Assembly (NCBI RefSeq): GCF_902499115.1
Contig: NZ_CABVPN010000002.1
Span: 248,001 to 312,000 of the forward strand
Source of the DNA: Burkholderia diffusa
Lineage (GTDB): Bacteria > Pseudomonadota > Gammaproteobacteria > Burkholderiales > Burkholderiaceae
Reading direction: 5' to 3'
DNA: 64,000 bases
The translations under genes were made by a program, and so were the position numbers. Numbering within the stretch: the first letter of the stretch is position 1; every line of letters begins with the position of its first letter. Shown piece by piece: positions 46,677-55,695 of this stretch. Under the pieces are notes generated by a model that was not told the origin of the DNA, ran no database searches, and worked only from the letters and a program-made list of their open reading frames with translations.

Positions 46677-47351
46677 ATGGGCAGCCTGCCGAATCCGGTC
46701 GCGCTGATCGCGGTGATCGCCGCGCTCGGCATCGCGCCGTTCGCGGCGCTGATGGTGACGAGCTACACGAAGCTCGTGGTCGTGCTGGGCCTGCTGCGCT
46801 CCGCGCTCGGGATCCAGCAGGTGCCGCCGAACCTCGTGCTCAACGGCATCGCGCTGATCCTGTCGCTGTTCATCATGGCGCCGGTCGGCATGTCGATCCG
46901 CGACGCGCTGCAGGCACGCCACTTCGACGCATCGGGACAATTGTCGACCGCCGACATCGGTGCGCTCGCCGATGCCGCGCTGCCCCCCGTCAAGGATTTC
47001 CTGGTGTCGCATACGCGGCAGCGCGACCGCGAATTCTTCGTGCGCACCGCGACGTCGGTCTGGCCGAAGAACCGCGCGGACGGCATCAAGGACGACGACC
47101 TGCTCGTGCTGGTGCCGAGCTTCACGCTCGCCGAGCTGACGAAGGCATTCCAGATCGGTTTCGTGATCTACATCGTGTTCATCGTCGTCGACCTGCTGGT
47201 TGCGAACATCCTGCTTGCATTAGGCATGCAGATGATCTCGCCGACGACGATCTCGGTGCCGTTCAAGCTGCTGCTGTTCGTCGCGCTCGACGGCTGGTCG
47301 CTGCTCGTGCACGGGCTCGTGCTGTCGTATCGCGTGGCGGGGGCAGGATGA
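46677..47351 (+). CDS. sctR: Type III secretion export-gate protein SctR
   Basis: A 224-residue inner-membrane protein of the FliP/YscR family. Signature segments are PFAALMVTSYTKLVVVLGLLRSALGIQQVPPNLVLNGIA near the N-terminus and LVPSFTLAELTKAFQIGF near residue 142. Four hydrophobic helices fit the family. It forms the export-gate core with SctS and SctT, whose genes are in the opposite arm. Its TGA overlaps the next ATG. Confidence 0.93.
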   Translation: MGSLPNPVALIAVIAALGIAPFAALMVTSYTKLVVVLGLLRSALGIQQVPPNLVLNGIALILSLFIMAPVGMSIRDALQARHFDASGQLSTADIGALADAALPPVKDFLVSHTRQRDREFFVRTATSVWPKNRADGIKDDDLLVLVPSFTLAELTKAFQIGFVIYIVFIVVDLLVANILLALGMQMISPTTISVPFKLLLFVALDGWSLLVHGLVLSYRVAGAG

Positions 47352-48142
47352 GCGCGCGTGGCCCGCGCGGCGTCGCCGCGATCCTGTGCGCGCTGCTCAC
47401 GCTGGTGCTCGCAGGCGCGGGCATGCAGCCGCGCGGCGCGCACGCGGCAGGCATCGCCGCAGGCTTCGCGCAGCTCGCGCGCGCCTGCGCACCGAACGTC
47501 GATCCCGACACGCTCGCCGCGCTGGTGCGCACCGAATCCGGTTTCAATCCGTATGCGATCGGCGTGGTCGGCGGCCACCTGACGCGCCAGCCCGCGTCGC
47601 TCGACGAGGCGCGCGCGACCGCAAGCGCGCTGGCCGCGCGCGGCTTCAGCTACAGCGTCGGCCTCGCTCAGGTTAACGAACGAAACTTCGCGAAATACGG
47701 CCTCGACGACACGACGATGTTCGAACCGTGTCGCAACCTGCGGGCAGGCGGCGCGATCCTGACCGAATGCTTCACGCGCTCGTCGAACACCGGCCGCCCC
47801 ACGCAGGCCGCGCTACGCGCGGCGCTGTCGTGCTATTACAGCGGCAATTTCACGACCGGGTTCTCGAGCGGCTATGTGAGCCGCGTCGTCGCGAGCGCGC
47901 AGCGCAACGCACGCGAAGGCGGCGTCGAACCGATTCCGGTGGTGCGCGACATGCCGCCACCCGCGCGGCAACGGCGCATGGACGCGGCCGCGACCACACC
48001 ACCCGAACGCGCGCGCAGGCTCGCGTCGCCCGCCGCCTCCGCCGACGCGCCGTCGTGCCATGCGCGACCGGTCGTGATGATGTGCCGCGGATTGTCGGCG
48101 AGCCAGGCTAAGCGGCTGTGCGTGCGGTGCCTCGATCAGTGA
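47348..48142 (+). CDS. Specialised lytic transglycosylase of the T3SS
   Basis: A 264-residue exported protein: signal peptide ending near AHA-AG (residue 33), then an SLT-type domain with catalytic Glu in RTESGFNPYAIG (near 58), GLAQVNERNF (near 103) and RAGGAIL. It belongs to the IpgF/Hpa2/VirB1 group that opens peptidoglycan for the secretion apparatus. The tail of about 90 residues is Pro/Arg-rich with several Cys and ends CLDQ. It is coupled to sctR (ATGA). Confidence 0.85.
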   Translation: MSARGPRGVAAILCALLTLVLAGAGMQPRGAHAAGIAAGFAQLARACAPNVDPDTLAALVRTESGFNPYAIGVVGGHLTRQPASLDEARATASALAARGFSYSVGLAQVNERNFAKYGLDDTTMFEPCRNLRAGGAILTECFTRSSNTGRPTQAALRAALSCYYSGNFTTGFSSGYVSRVVASAQRNAREGGVEPIPVVRDMPPPARQRRMDAAATTPPERARRLASPAASADAPSCHARPVVMMCRGLSASQAKRLCVRCLDQ

Positions 48143-48167
48143 GCGAGCGCCGAACACCAACATGACG

Positions 48168-48187
48168 TGACGCGGCTTGCCGCGTCA
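48168..48187. terminator. Hairpin between convergent genes
   Basis: TGACGCGG-CTTG-CCGCGTCA is an 8-bp stem with a 4-base loop between the transglycosylase stop and the asparagine synthetase stop. No T-run follows on either side, so termination is probable only as a bidirectional weak element. Confidence 0.4.
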
Positions 48188-48194
48188 TCCCGCT

Positions 48195-50162
48195 TCATGC
48201 CGCCCACTGATGTTCCAGCCACGCCTGGAACATCAGCACCGTCCACAGCTGATGCTGCCAGTTCATCCGGCCCGTCTGGTGCTGGCGCCACAGCCGCTCG
48301 ACGGCCGCCGCATCGAAGAAGCCCTCGTCGCGCAGCCGCGACGGCTGAAGCAGCGCTTCGGCCCAGTCGCGCAATGCGCCGCGCAGCCAGTGATCGACGG
48401 GCGCGCAGAAGCCCTGCTTCGGCCGGTCGATCAGCGACGACGGCACGTACTGGTCCAGCAGCCGGCGCAACAGCGCCTTCGACTGCCCTTCCGGCAACCG
48501 CACCGACGCAGGCAGGCGCCACGCGAATTCGACGACGTGATGGTCGAGGAACGGCATGCGCGTCTCGAGGCTGACCGCCATCGCCGCGCGGTCGACCTTC
48601 GCGAGAATGTCGGTCGGCAGGTACGTGAGCGTGTCGATCGCCATCGCCTGCTCGGCGAAGCTCAGGTTCGCGGGCCATGCGGACACCGTGTCGAGCGGCG
48701 TCGGCGGCTCCTGGCCGCGCAGCGCGATGCGCTCCGGATGATGTACCGACGACATCAGCAGCCGGTACAGCCCGATGCGGCTCTCGGCCGTCATCACGTG
48801 GCCGAGCTTGTGCAGCCGGTCGCCGATGCGGGTCGCCGAGTCGCGCGCGTCCACGCCGCCCCATGCGCCCTGCGCAACCGCCGCGAGCTGATCGGCATGA
48901 TCGGGGCGCAGCGCATGCAGCGCGGCGGCGATCCGCGCGCGCACCGCCGCCGGCACGCGATGCAGCTTGCGCCACAGGCGCGGCGTCAGGAAGTAGCGCG
49001 TATAGCCGCCGAACAGTTCGTCGCCGCCGTCGCCGGACAGGCTCACCTTCACGTGCCGGCGCGTCAGCTCCGACAGGAGGAAGGTCGGAATCTGGGAGGC
49101 GTCGGAGAATGGTTCGTCGTAGATCGTCGGCAGCTTCGGCACGACGCCGAGCGCATGGTCGGCCGTCACGTAGAGCTCGGTGTGGCGCGTGCCGAGATGG
49201 CGCGCAACCGCCTTCGCGTAACCGGCTTCGTCGTAACCGGCCTCGTGAAAGCCGATCGTGAACGTGTCGACCGGGTTCGCCGACTGCGCCTGCATCAGCG
49301 CAACGATCGCCGACGAATCGATACCGCCCGACAGGAACGCGCCGAGCGGCACGTCGGCTTCCATCTGCCGCGCGACGGCCTGCCGCAGGACCGCGTCGAG
49401 TTGCCCGACGGCCTCGTCGGCACTGCCCTCGAACGGCTGCTCGCGGCCCGCTTCGATCGCCTGCTCGAGCGTCCAGTACGCGCGCAGGCGCGGCGTGTCG
49501 CGCGCATGTTCGAACTGGACGAAGGTGCCCGGCGGCAGCTTGCTGATGCCGCGATAGATCGTATGCGGCGCCGGCACGCTCGACTGGCGCAGGTACAGGC
49601 ACAGCGCGTCGCGATCGATCGTGCCGTCGAAGCCCGGATACCCGCGCAGCGCCTTCAGTTCCGACGCAAACACGAGTGCGTCGCCGATCCGGCCGTAGTA
49701 AAGCGGCTTCTCGCCGATCCGGTCGCGCGCGAGCGTCAGCACCCGCGACGCGCGATTCCACAGCGCGAACGCGAACATGCCGGTCGCGCGCCGCAGCGCC
49801 GCCTCGACGCCCCACGCGACTATCGCCGCGATCAGCACCTCGCTGTCGGAGTGGCCGCGCCACGCCGGTGCGCGACCCGCGCGCTCGAGCTCCGCGCGCA
49901 ACTCGCGATGGTTGTAGATTTCGCCGTTGAAGACCATGACGTAGCGGCCGCATGCGGATGCCATCGGCTGCCGGCCGTGTACCGACAGATCGACAATCGC
50001 AAGCCGCCGGTGCCCGAGCGCGATACCAGCCTCCGGGTCGACCCAGAGGCCCTGCCCGTCGGGCCCGCGATGCGCGAGGCTCGCCGTCATTCGCGCGAGC
50101 GTGCCGCGCGCTGTCTCCTCATCGCAGGCGACGCTATTCAGAAAGCCGTCGATTCCGCACAT
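48195..50162 (-). CDS. asnB: Glutamine-hydrolysing asparagine synthetase (AsnB-like)
   Basis: A 655-residue protein. Cys2 (MCGIDGF) is the amidotransferase nucleophile; RGPDGQG, LGHRRLAIVDLS and FNGEIYNH form the glutaminase site. The synthetase half has the pyrophosphatase loop LSGGIDSSAIVALM near residue 265 and SLSGDGGDELFGGY near 350. It is longer than housekeeping AsnB and resembles versions that amidate surface sugars or peptides. It stands between the two arms of the secretion locus, with its own AT-rich promoter region (about 50225-50320). Confidence 0.85.
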   Translation of the reverse strand: MCGIDGFLNSVACDEETARGTLARMTASLAHRGPDGQGLWVDPEAGIALGHRRLAIVDLSVHGRQPMASACGRYVMVFNGEIYNHRELRAELERAGRAPAWRGHSDSEVLIAAIVAWGVEAALRRATGMFAFALWNRASRVLTLARDRIGEKPLYYGRIGDALVFASELKALRGYPGFDGTIDRDALCLYLRQSSVPAPHTIYRGISKLPPGTFVQFEHARDTPRLRAYWTLEQAIEAGREQPFEGSADEAVGQLDAVLRQAVARQMEADVPLGAFLSGGIDSSAIVALMQAQSANPVDTFTIGFHEAGYDEAGYAKAVARHLGTRHTELYVTADHALGVVPKLPTIYDEPFSDASQIPTFLLSELTRRHVKVSLSGDGGDELFGGYTRYFLTPRLWRKLHRVPAAVRARIAAALHALRPDHADQLAAVAQGAWGGVDARDSATRIGDRLHKLGHVMTAESRIGLYRLLMSSVHHPERIALRGQEPPTPLDTVSAWPANLSFAEQAMAIDTLTYLPTDILAKVDRAAMAVSLETRMPFLDHHVVEFAWRLPASVRLPEGQSKALLRRLLDQYVPSSLIDRPKQGFCAPVDHWLRGALRDWAEALLQPSRLRDEGFFDAAAVERLWRQHQTGRMNWQHQLWTVLMFQAWLEHQWAA

Positions 50163-50420
50163 TGATTTGTCTGCCCCTGTTGACCTGTTCCGTCAGCGGC
50201 GGCGCAATCTCGCAGCCCGCCGCCCGGTTGACGGTCGAGCCATATTACGAAGAAATAAATCAGCAATAATTCATGGGTGAATGTCGGACAAATCCGGAAA
50301 AAAAACCGCGTCAAGCCCGACGTACCATCGGCCTGGCGAGCAGGAAACGGGTCCACATCACGGCGCATCGACGCATCGTCGAGTCGCGTGCATGCCGGCG
50401 TGCCCGACGGGTCGTATTCG

Positions 50421-51452
50421 TCATGCCGCGCCGGTCGCCCACTTCAGCAACTGCGCGACCTCGCGGAAATGCTGCTGCTGGATCGTGCCCTTTTCGGGCG
50501 TGCTTTCGTACAGCGCGTGCGCGAGGCCGGCGTTCGCGAGCGTCGGGCGCAGCGCGTCGCGCGCGAGCCGCACGATCCGCTCGGCCGCCTCGCCCTCGCC
50601 GCGCGCGAGCACCCACGGCAGCGTCCCGATCCCGCCGTAATAGAGCGCAACCGCGACGCTCGACGAATAGACGACCACCGACGCGAAGCCGATCCGGTCG
50701 GGCAGCGACGAGAACTGCGCTTCACGCGCGAGCTGCCGGCGCTTTGCCTCGATGTGCGGATCGCCCTCGTCTTCCTTGTGCTCGCGCCGCACTTCGTCGA
50801 TCGACATCTTCATCTTCTGGTTGAACTCATGGCGCTGGTGAACGATGTCGATCAGCGCCATCACGATGTAGATCAGCGCGGCCCAGCCGAACAGCAGCAT
50901 CAGCAGCTTCACGATCAGCGCGAGAATCGACATCGGCCGCGTGAAGCCGGCCTGCACCGACGGGTCGAGCGACTCGACGATCAGCCAGCCGAGCGTCGCG
51001 GCGAGCAGCACGGTCTTCAGCAGCATCTTCGCGAGATTCACGAGGTTGCGCATCGACCACATGTTCTTCAGCCCCTCGGCCGGATTGAGCCGCGACAGCT
51101 GCGGCACGAGCCGGCTCCACGCCATCACGCCGCCCACCTGCACGAAGCCCGCGAGCACGCCGGCCAGCAGCCCGGCCGCGACGATCTGCGCGGACAGCAG
51201 CGCCCAGTCGCGCGCGGCGCCGTCGATCAGCACGGCGAGCCGCGCGGACGGATCGGCCGCGCCGGCCGCATCGAACACGAGCCGGAACAGCGCCTGCAGC
51301 CGCGCGAACAACGTGCCGAGCCCCACCGCGAGCGCGACGCACACGCCGACGAAGAACGCCGACGAGATCGTCTCCGCGCTCTTCGGCACGTCGCCCTTCT
51401 GGCGCGCCTCGCGCAAGCGCTTCGCGGTCGGCTGCTGGTTCTTCTCGGACAT
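50421..51452 (-). CDS. sctU: Type III secretion switch protein SctU, lacking the NPTH motif
   Basis: A 343-residue FlhB/YscU-family protein: N-terminal SEKNQQPTAKRLREARQKGDVPKS, four membrane helices (about residues 32-55, 85-108, 142-162, 178-203), linker helix HEFNQKMKMSIDEVRREHKEDEGDP, then the cytoplasmic domain. Where the family has N-P-T-H followed by (I/Y)AVAL, this protein reads VVVYSSSVAVALYY, with YSSS at residues 262-265. The residues on both sides are conserved, so the alignment is clear. Self-cleavage between N and P should be impossible. The gene is otherwise intact and last in the minus-strand arm. Confidence 0.9.
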   Translation of the reverse strand: MSEKNQQPTAKRLREARQKGDVPKSAETISSAFFVGVCVALAVGLGTLFARLQALFRLVFDAAGAADPSARLAVLIDGAARDWALLSAQIVAAGLLAGVLAGFVQVGGVMAWSRLVPQLSRLNPAEGLKNMWSMRNLVNLAKMLLKTVLLAATLGWLIVESLDPSVQAGFTRPMSILALIVKLLMLLFGWAALIYIVMALIDIVHQRHEFNQKMKMSIDEVRREHKEDEGDPHIEAKRRQLAREAQFSSLPDRIGFASVVVYSSSVAVALYYGGIGTLPWVLARGEGEAAERIVRLARDALRPTLANAGLAHALYESTPEKGTIQQQHFREVAQLLKWATGAA

Positions 51453-51476
51453 GGGCGCTCCGGTTCCGGCGGGCCG

Positions 51477-52286
51477 TCACGCGCCGCCGTGCGCGGCGAA
51501 CAGCGCGCGCAGCAGCGCCATCAGCCCGCTGTCGGGGCTCAGCAGCGCATGCAGCGACGCGTACACCACCGGCAGGAACAGCACCATCATCAGCACCGCG
51601 AGCGCGCTCTTCACCGGCTGCGCGAACACGAAGATGTTCAGCTGCGGCACCGCGCGCCCGACGAGACCGATGCCGAGCTCGACGAGCACCAGCACGATGA
51701 TGACGGGCGCGGCGAGCTTCACCATCCATTCGAAGATCGTGTCGGTCTGCCGCACGACGAAGGTCTCCAGCATCGACGAGAAATCGGGGCCGAGCGAGCC
51801 GATCGGCCACCACGCGTACGACTGCGCGAACAGTTGCACCAGCACCTGCAGGCCGCCCGCGGTGACGAACAGCGCGATCGCGACGAAATTGAGGAAGCCC
51901 GAGGTCGGGCCGCCCTCGTGCCCGCCCATCGGATCGAAGAACGCGGCGCTGCCGCTGCCGGTCTGGAAATCGATCAGGTAGCCGACACCCTGGATCGCGA
52001 ACAACACCGCGCTGAACGCGCCCGCGAGCAGCATGCCGACCACCGCCTCCTTCGCGACGAGCAGGCACCACATCAGGAACGGCAGCGCGGCGACCTGCGC
52101 CGGGTCGATCACCGGCGCGACGAACGCGGCGATCACCACCGCGATTCCGTTGCGCACGAGGCCCGTGACGATCTGCTCGTTGAACACCGGCACGACGAAC
52201 ATGACCGGCAGCAGGCGCGGCATCACGTAGAGCAGCGGCCGCAGCGTGCCGGCGATGTCGTTGAAGTTCGCGGCGTGGTCTAGCAT
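51477..52286 (-). CDS. sctT: Type III secretion export-gate protein SctT
   Basis: A 269-residue inner-membrane protein of the FliR/YscT family with six or more helices. Typical segments are VMPRLLPVMFVVPVF near residue 21, GYLIDFQTGSGSAAFFDPMGG near 102, and LNIFVFAQPVKSALAVLMMVLFL near 217. It completes the R5S4T1 gate. Its start overlaps the end of the sctO-like gene by seven bases. Confidence 0.93.
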   Translation of the reverse strand: MLDHAANFNDIAGTLRPLLYVMPRLLPVMFVVPVFNEQIVTGLVRNGIAVVIAAFVAPVIDPAQVAALPFLMWCLLVAKEAVVGMLLAGAFSAVLFAIQGVGYLIDFQTGSGSAAFFDPMGGHEGGPTSGFLNFVAIALFVTAGGLQVLVQLFAQSYAWWPIGSLGPDFSSMLETFVVRQTDTIFEWMVKLAAPVIIVLVLVELGIGLVGRAVPQLNIFVFAQPVKSALAVLMMVLFLPVVYASLHALLSPDSGLMALLRALFAAHGGA

Positions 52287-52969
52287 CGGCGGTCCGCGGC
52301 GGCGGGTGCCGGGTCGGCGGCGGGGGTGGGTGCAGTGTCTGCGGCGGTCGGGTCGGAGGTGTCGGCCGCGTCCGTCCCATCCGCATCCGCATCCGCCGGC
52401 CGCGACACCATCTGCGCATCGAATACGGCGGCCATCTCCGGCTGCTCCGACGCATGCGCGTGCGCATCGCCCGCCCAGACGCCCGCCGTCGCGAAACGCC
52501 GCACCGCATGCGCATCCGCAACTTCGTCAGCGTCGTGCTCGACCCGCGCGGCACGCGCATGCAATGCCTTCTCGCCAGCCTTGTCGAGCTTGTCCTCGGC
52601 AGCCTTCGCCTTGCGCGCGGCGCGCTGCAGGTCGGCGAGCGTCGCCTCGTGATCACGATGCACGTGCGCGGCTTCGCTGACCGACGCATTCGCAACGCCG
52701 ATGTGGCGATCGAACGTGCGGGTGTCGGCCGCGGCGTTCTGCAGCGCGCGCGCCTCGCGCAGGTCGTCGGCGAGCCGCGTCTGGATCGCGGCCTTCGCGG
52801 CGACCTGCTGCGCGAGCTGCGCGTGCGCGGCATCGAGCGCGCGGCGGCTCTGCGCGGCGATGCCCTGCTGGCGCGCGGCTGCAACGCGCGCGATCTGGCT
52901 GCGCATCTCGCGCACGCGCTTCAGGCGCGCAAGCGTCGCGAGCACGAGACGGTCGTCGGCTTCAGACAT
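52280..52969 (-). CDS. sctO: Type III secretion stalk protein SctO-like
   Basis: A 229-residue, Ala-rich, highly charged protein predicted to be a long helical hairpin/coiled coil over residues 5-150, as expected for the YscO/FliJ stalk that contacts the ATPase. The last 50 residues are Asp/Pro/Ala-rich and probably disordered. Sequence conservation in this family is poor; the call rests on position between sctN and sctT and on the coiled-coil character. It overlaps sctN by eight bases. Confidence 0.75.
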   Translation of the reverse strand: MSEADDRLVLATLARLKRVREMRSQIARVAAARQQGIAAQSRRALDAAHAQLAQQVAAKAAIQTRLADDLREARALQNAAADTRTFDRHIGVANASVSEAAHVHRDHEATLADLQRAARKAKAAEDKLDKAGEKALHARAARVEHDADEVADAHAVRRFATAGVWAGDAHAHASEQPEMAAVFDAQMVSRPADADADGTDAADTSDPTAADTAPTPAADPAPAAADRRC

Positions 52970-54347
52970 GGTCGTTCGCGAGTTTCGTCAGCTTCGCGAG
53001 CAGCGCGTCGAAACGCACGTCCTCGTGCGAAACCTGCGCGCAGAACGCGCCGATCGCATCGCGCGCACGCAGCGCGAGATCGCCGAGCCGGTCGCTGCCT
53101 TCGCGGTACTCGCCGATCTGCACGAGCAGCTCGATCTCCTGGTACTTCGCGATCAGCTCGCGCACGCGCGCGGCCGATTGCTGATGCGCGCGGCTCGCGA
53201 CGAGCGGCATCACACGCGACAGGCTCGCGAGCACGTCGATCGCCGGATAGCGGTTCGCGAGCGCGATCTTGCGCGACAGCACGATGTGGCCATCGAGGAT
53301 CGAGCGCACTTCCTCGGCGATCGGATCGGATTCCTCATCGCCTTCGACGAGTACCGTGTACAGCGCTGTGATCGAGCCGGTCGCGCCCTGGCCCGCGCGT
53401 TCGAGCAGGCGCGGCAGCACGGCGAACGTCGACGGCGGGAAGCTGCGCCGCGTCGGCGGCTCGCCGCTCGCGAGGCCGACCTCGCGCTGCGCGCGCGCGA
53501 AGCGCGTCAGCGAATCGACCAGCAGCAGCACGCGCTTGCCCGCATCGCGGAAGTGCTCGGCGATAGCGGTCGCCACGAGCGCGGATTTCACGCGCTCCAT
53601 CGCGGGACGGTCGGAAGTCGACACGACGACGATCGAGCGCGCGCGCACCTCGGGCGACAGGCTGTGCTCGATGAACTCGCGCACTTCGCGGCCGCGTTCA
53701 CCGACCAGCGCGATCACGTTCACGTCGGCTTGCGCACCGCGCGCGATCATCCCGAGCAGCGTGCTCTTGCCGACGCCGGACGGTGCGAAGATGCCGACGC
53801 GCTGGCCGATGCCGAGCGTCATCAGGCCGTCGATCACGCGCACGCCGGTCGGAAACGGCGTGTCGATCATCTTGCGCGCAAGCGGGTTCGGCGGGTCCTG
53901 CTGCGTCGATACCCACGCGGCACCCGTCACGGGCCCGCGATCGTCGAGCGGGCGGCCGAGGCCGTCCAGCACGCGGCCGAACAGCGCTTCGCCGACCGGG
54001 AACACGTGCTCGCGCCCGGACGGCACGACGGTCGTCTCCGGCGACAGCCCGGCCACGTCGCCGAGCGGCGTGAGCAGCGTGGTCTGCCGCGAGAAGCCGA
54101 CCACTTCGGCGAGCAGCGTCGGCTGGTTCGGCGTGCGCAACTCGCAGATCTCGCCGAGCCGCGCGCGGATGCCGGTCGCGTTGAGGATCTGCCCGACCGC
54201 GTGATTGACGCGGCCCTGCACCGACACCGGCGAGAAGAACGCGAGCCCCGCGTCGAGGTCGCCGACGAGGCGGCCGCGATCGAATGGCGCCGCATCGTCG
54301 TCGCTGTCACCGCCGAACGACTGCGGATCGTCGAGCGGCACGTTCAT
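52962..54347 (-). CDS. sctN: Type III secretion ATPase SctN
   Basis: A 461-residue F1-like ATPase. Walker A APSGVGKST is at 188-196, Walker B VLLLVDSLTRFARAQRE near 277, and GEPPTRRSFPPSTFAVLPRLLERAG follows. Conserved GRVLDGLGRPLD lies near 124. It unfolds substrates and detaches chaperones at the base of the apparatus. The ATG at 54347 overlaps the sctL stop (ATGA); the open frame continues upstream inside sctL and is not used. Confidence 0.95.
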   Translation of the reverse strand: MNVPLDDPQSFGGDSDDDAAPFDRGRLVGDLDAGLAFFSPVSVQGRVNHAVGQILNATGIRARLGEICELRTPNQPTLLAEVVGFSRQTTLLTPLGDVAGLSPETTVVPSGREHVFPVGEALFGRVLDGLGRPLDDRGPVTGAAWVSTQQDPPNPLARKMIDTPFPTGVRVIDGLMTLGIGQRVGIFAPSGVGKSTLLGMIARGAQADVNVIALVGERGREVREFIEHSLSPEVRARSIVVVSTSDRPAMERVKSALVATAIAEHFRDAGKRVLLLVDSLTRFARAQREVGLASGEPPTRRSFPPSTFAVLPRLLERAGQGATGSITALYTVLVEGDEESDPIAEEVRSILDGHIVLSRKIALANRYPAIDVLASLSRVMPLVASRAHQQSAARVRELIAKYQEIELLVQIGEYREGSDRLGDLALRARDAIGAFCAQVSHEDVRFDALLAKLTKLANDHV

Positions 54348-54973
54348 CGCGTCGTGCCCTTCAGCGCATCGCGGCGGATCGCCTGGCGCAGCGCGTCGAT
54401 CTGCAGGTCGAGGCTCGCGTCGATGCGCCCGGACGGCGTCTCGACCGTGCACGCGTGGCGTTCGAGCTGTGCATCCTCGACGATGCGGATCCTTTGACGA
54501 TTCGACTGTCCGGCGAACGCGCGGTCGAGCGCGTCGCGCATCTCGTCCTCGCGGCCCGGCGCGACCCGCACGATCAGGAACGCCTCGTCGCGCACGAGCG
54601 GCGCGATCCGCGCGAGCGCGGCCTCGTAGAGCTTCTGCGTGCCCATCTCGCCGACGATCGCGCGCACGGCCTTCACGACGATGTCGGCCATCGAATCCTT
54701 CATCGACTCCATCGTCCGGGCGGCGGCCAGCGCCTGCGTGTATGCCTGCGCCGCATGCTCGCGCTGCGCGCGGCGCATTCCCTCGTCGTAGCCCGCCGCC
54801 TGGCGCTTGTCGAATTCGCGCTGCGCATCGGCGACGATGCGCGCGGCCTCGTCGCGCGCGGTCGCGATCACTGCGGAGGCGTCGAGCAGCGCCGCGTATT
54901 CGCGCTCCTTGAGCACCTTGCGCTCCGACAGCAGCTGCAGGTTGTCGCTCGTGATCAGAAAAGCCAGTCCCAT
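54344..54973 (-). CDS. sctL: Type III secretion stator protein SctL
   Basis: A 209-residue HrpE/YscL/FliH-type protein starting MGLAFLITSDNLQLLSERKVLKEREYAALL, a well-known SctL opening. Residues 30-95 are helical and the C-terminal half has the FliH fold (MADIVVKAVRAIVGEM). It links SctN to the sorting platform. It overlaps sctK by 19 bases and sctN by four. Confidence 0.88.
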   Translation of the reverse strand: MGLAFLITSDNLQLLSERKVLKEREYAALLDASAVIATARDEAARIVADAQREFDKRQAAGYDEGMRRAQREHAAQAYTQALAAARTMESMKDSMADIVVKAVRAIVGEMGTQKLYEAALARIAPLVRDEAFLIVRVAPGREDEMRDALDRAFAGQSNRQRIRIVEDAQLERHACTVETPSGRIDASLDLQIDALRQAIRRDALKGTTR

Positions 54974-55695
54974 GACGCAAGCCTCTCGGGAATCAGAAAC
55001 AGGAACAGCAATTCGCCGAACTGGTCGCGCTGCGCGCGATTCAGCCAGTACGGCGCTTCGTTGTCGATCGCGCGGTTGAATTTCAGGCGCGCGCGCCGCG
55101 CGACCGCGTCGCCGGCCACGCCGATGAAATCCGCGAGCAGTCGCCCGCCGCGCGCACGAATCACCACCGGCAGCGCGGCCGGATCGACACGCCACGGTTC
55201 GAGCGTGTCCGCGAGCGCGCCGAATTCCGGCGCGCGCTCGAGCGCGAGCTCCAGCGCGTCGCCGCCGAGCTTCGCCGCGACTTCCGCACGAATGCGGCGC
55301 ACGGTCAGCGCGTCGCGCAGCCAGCCGCGATGCAGCAGCAGCCCTGTATACGACGCGAGCTGCTCGAGCGCCGCGCCGGGCAGCAGCGCGAGCCGCGCAC
55401 ACGGATTGGCGACGTCGAAGTCGTGGAGTCCGGCCACGCCGTTCGCATCGAGCAGGTGACGAGCAAGCAGCTTGCGGCCGGCCGGGCCGAACGCGTCGGG
55501 CGAGCGATAGCGCGAGGGCCACTCGGCCGGCACGCGCGTCACGTGCAGATAGCGGTCCGGGCGCAGGTTGAATTCGCAGACGAGCGCGTGAAACGCCGCG
55601 CGCCGCGCGGGAGGCGGCGGCGCGAGCGGTTGCAGCCACGGCAGCGACGCGGCATCGGGCCTGGCACCCGGCGGCAGCGCAGCGTGTTCGCTCAT
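54955..55695 (-). CDS. sctK: Type III secretion sorting-platform protein SctK
   Basis: A 246-residue soluble protein of the HrpD/YscK type. Indicators are HALVCEFNLRPDRYLHVTRVP near residue 38, the LRDALTVRRIRAEVAAKLG helix mid-protein, and the C-terminal RFNRAIDNEAPYWLNRAQR-like segment. SctK connects SctQ pods to SctD. Its ATG overlaps the sctJ stop. Confidence 0.8.
   Translation of the reverse strand: MSEHAALPPGARPDAASLPWLQPLAPPPPARRAAFHALVCEFNLRPDRYLHVTRVPAEWPSRYRSPDAFGPAGRKLLARHLLDANGVAGLHDFDVANPCARLALLPGAALEQLASYTGLLLHRGWLRDALTVRRIRAEVAAKLGGDALELALERAPEFGALADTLEPWRVDPAALPVVIRARGGRLLADFIGVAGDAVARRARLKFNRAIDNEAPYWLNRAQRDQFGELLFLFLIPERLASWDWLF

Noticed and set aside
50281..52283. Plus-strand frames opposite sctU and sctT
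   Set aside because: Gln/Arg/His-rich shadows of membrane protein genes.
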